Part shown: positions 63,380 to 64,000 of the stretch, piece after piece
Numbering within the stretch: the first letter of the stretch is position 1
How the letters are laid out: every line of letters begins with the position of its first letter
Assembly: GCF_014287515.2 (NCBI RefSeq)
Contig: NZ_CP092473.1
Coordinates: 1 to 64,000, forward strand
Direction: 5' to 3'
DNA from: Roseburia rectibacter
GTDB lineage: Bacteria > Bacillota > Clostridia > Lachnospirales > Lachnospiraceae
Length of the DNA stretch: 64,000 nt
Notes under the pieces: model-generated
The model's input: the letters and a program-made list of their open reading frames with translations, nothing else
Database searches by the model: none
Told to the model about the DNA's origin: nothing
Made by a program: the position numbers and the translations under genes

Positions 63380-64000
63380 ATGAATAAACTAAATAACATT
63401 AACAGCAAGCAGGATCATATCCTCGCCTGTCTGTCGTCGGCACCGTCCAATGCAAAGATCATTCGTACCGCCGCAAGAATGGCAAAAGCCTTTGACAGTC
63501 AGTTTACAGCATTATTCGTTGAAACACCGGATTTTGCAGTGGCTACCGACGAAAACAAAAAGCGATTGGAGGAAAACCGCAAGCTGGCTGAACAGCTTGG
63601 AGCGACTATCGAAACGGTATATGGCGACGATGTTCCGTACCAAATTGCAGAGTTTGCCCGCATCTCCGGTATTACTCGAATTGTTTTGGGCCAAAGCTCC
63701 GCTATCCAAAAGCATCTGTTTGGAAAGCCGACATTAACACAACTTCTGTTGTCCTATGTACCAGAGCTGGATATTCATATCATTCCAGATAAAGCAGCAG
63801 ATACGACCTATCATCCCAAAAAGGCGAGGAAATACCATCACGAGCAAATCATAAAAAACACTGTAAAGAGCGCTCTGATTCTGTTTGCGGCAACATTACT
63901 CAGTTTGTTGTTTCACGAGATAGGCTTTACCGATGCAAATATTATAATGGTGTATATTCTTGGTGTGTTGTTGACATCTATTGCCACATCCCATCAGATA
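63380..64000 (+). CDS. KdpD-like sensor histidine kinase, partial at window end
   Basis: The 207 codons present run off the window. Residues 12-130 resemble a universal-stress-protein (USP) domain as in KdpD (ILACLSSAPSNAKIIRTAARMA, beginning ILACLSSAPSNAK; IVLGQSSAIQ near residue 112). Residues 160-207 begin the membrane DUF4118 region (LILFAATLLSLLFHEIG). The N-terminal KdpD ATP-binding domain of about 210 residues is missing; the protein starts at the USP part. GGAGGTGAGG precedes ATG 63380. The kinase domain should lie beyond the edge. It probably senses K+ for the cassette. Confidence 0.8.
   Translation, partial: MNKLNNINSKQDHILACLSSAPSNAKIIRTAARMAKAFDSQFTALFVETPDFAVATDENKKRLEENRKLAEQLGATIETVYGDDVPYQIAEFARISGITRIVLGQSSAIQKHLFGKPTLTQLLLSYVPELDIHIIPDKAADTTYHPKKARKYHHEQIIKNTVKSALILFAATLLSLLFHEIGFTDANIIMVYILGVLLTSIATSHQI

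Overview
The window looks like a chromosomal segment of a gut Firmicute of the family Lachnospiraceae (Roseburia / Agathobacter-like). The evidence is the low-to-moderate GC content, strong AGGAGG-type ribosome sites, a large Bacillus-type SRP RNA, an adjacent spoIID-spoIIQ pair, several families mostly seen in Lachnospiraceae (DUF6062, DUF6128-like, DUF6056-like), reverse rubrerythrin with PerR, and many chemotaxis and c-di-GMP genes. tadA, SRP RNA, dnaX, ybaB, metG, tatD and rsmA all lie here. In Bacillus subtilis this set sits near the replication origin, so the region is probably origin-proximal, although dnaA, dnaN and recR are not in the window.

Layout. 0-13 kb is mainly core: a DUF6062 gene, a pfkA-dnaX-ybaB operon, a Uma2 protein, tRNA-Pro, a sodium:proton antiporter paired with a cytidylate-kinase-like protein, a dense DnaA-box cluster between convergent genes, a MATE transporter, pta, a PsiE-like membrane protein, SRP RNA and tadA. 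13-15 kb is a peroxide-response block (PerR, rubrerythrin) whose two promoters share one operator motif. 15-31 kb holds a two-component system divergent from a MATE pump, a DEAD-box helicase, a GGDEF protein, spoIIQ and spoIID, a Q/N-repeat membrane protein, rsmA and a Cache chemoreceptor. 30.8-31.8 kb is non-coding and filled by two long palindromic elements. 31.8-40 kb carries a radical-SAM DNA-repair pair, tatD, a DUF6056-like membrane protein and metG under a Met T-box. 40-46 kb is a patchwork: a transposase remnant, a chemoreceptor plus an EAL protein, and two 5'-truncated genes joined head to head. 46-52 kb is a glycerol operon (glpP, glpK, glpF, glpA-type dehydrogenase, partner flavoprotein, DUF1667) with terminators that could be GlpP targets. 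52-59 kb has a GDSL hydrolase, a second DUF6056-like gene, an AT-rich accessory insert with a damaged subtilase, a Ca/Na antiporter, and mntP under a Mn riboswitch. 59-64 kb is a mobile junction (O-antigen ligase fragment, serine recombinase fragment) followed by a K+ uptake cassette (TrkH, TrkA, a membrane-anchored unknown, and a KdpD-like kinase cut by the window edge).

The less ordinary signals are mostly non-coding: the DnaA-box cluster, a predicted small RNA beside pta, three copies of a short hairpin ahead of genes, a conserved two-copy stem-loop, the dispersed palindromic element family, a cloverleaf-like 92-bp element, and a duplicated promoter flanking the accessory insert. All functions are inferred from sequence reading; no database search or folding program was run.
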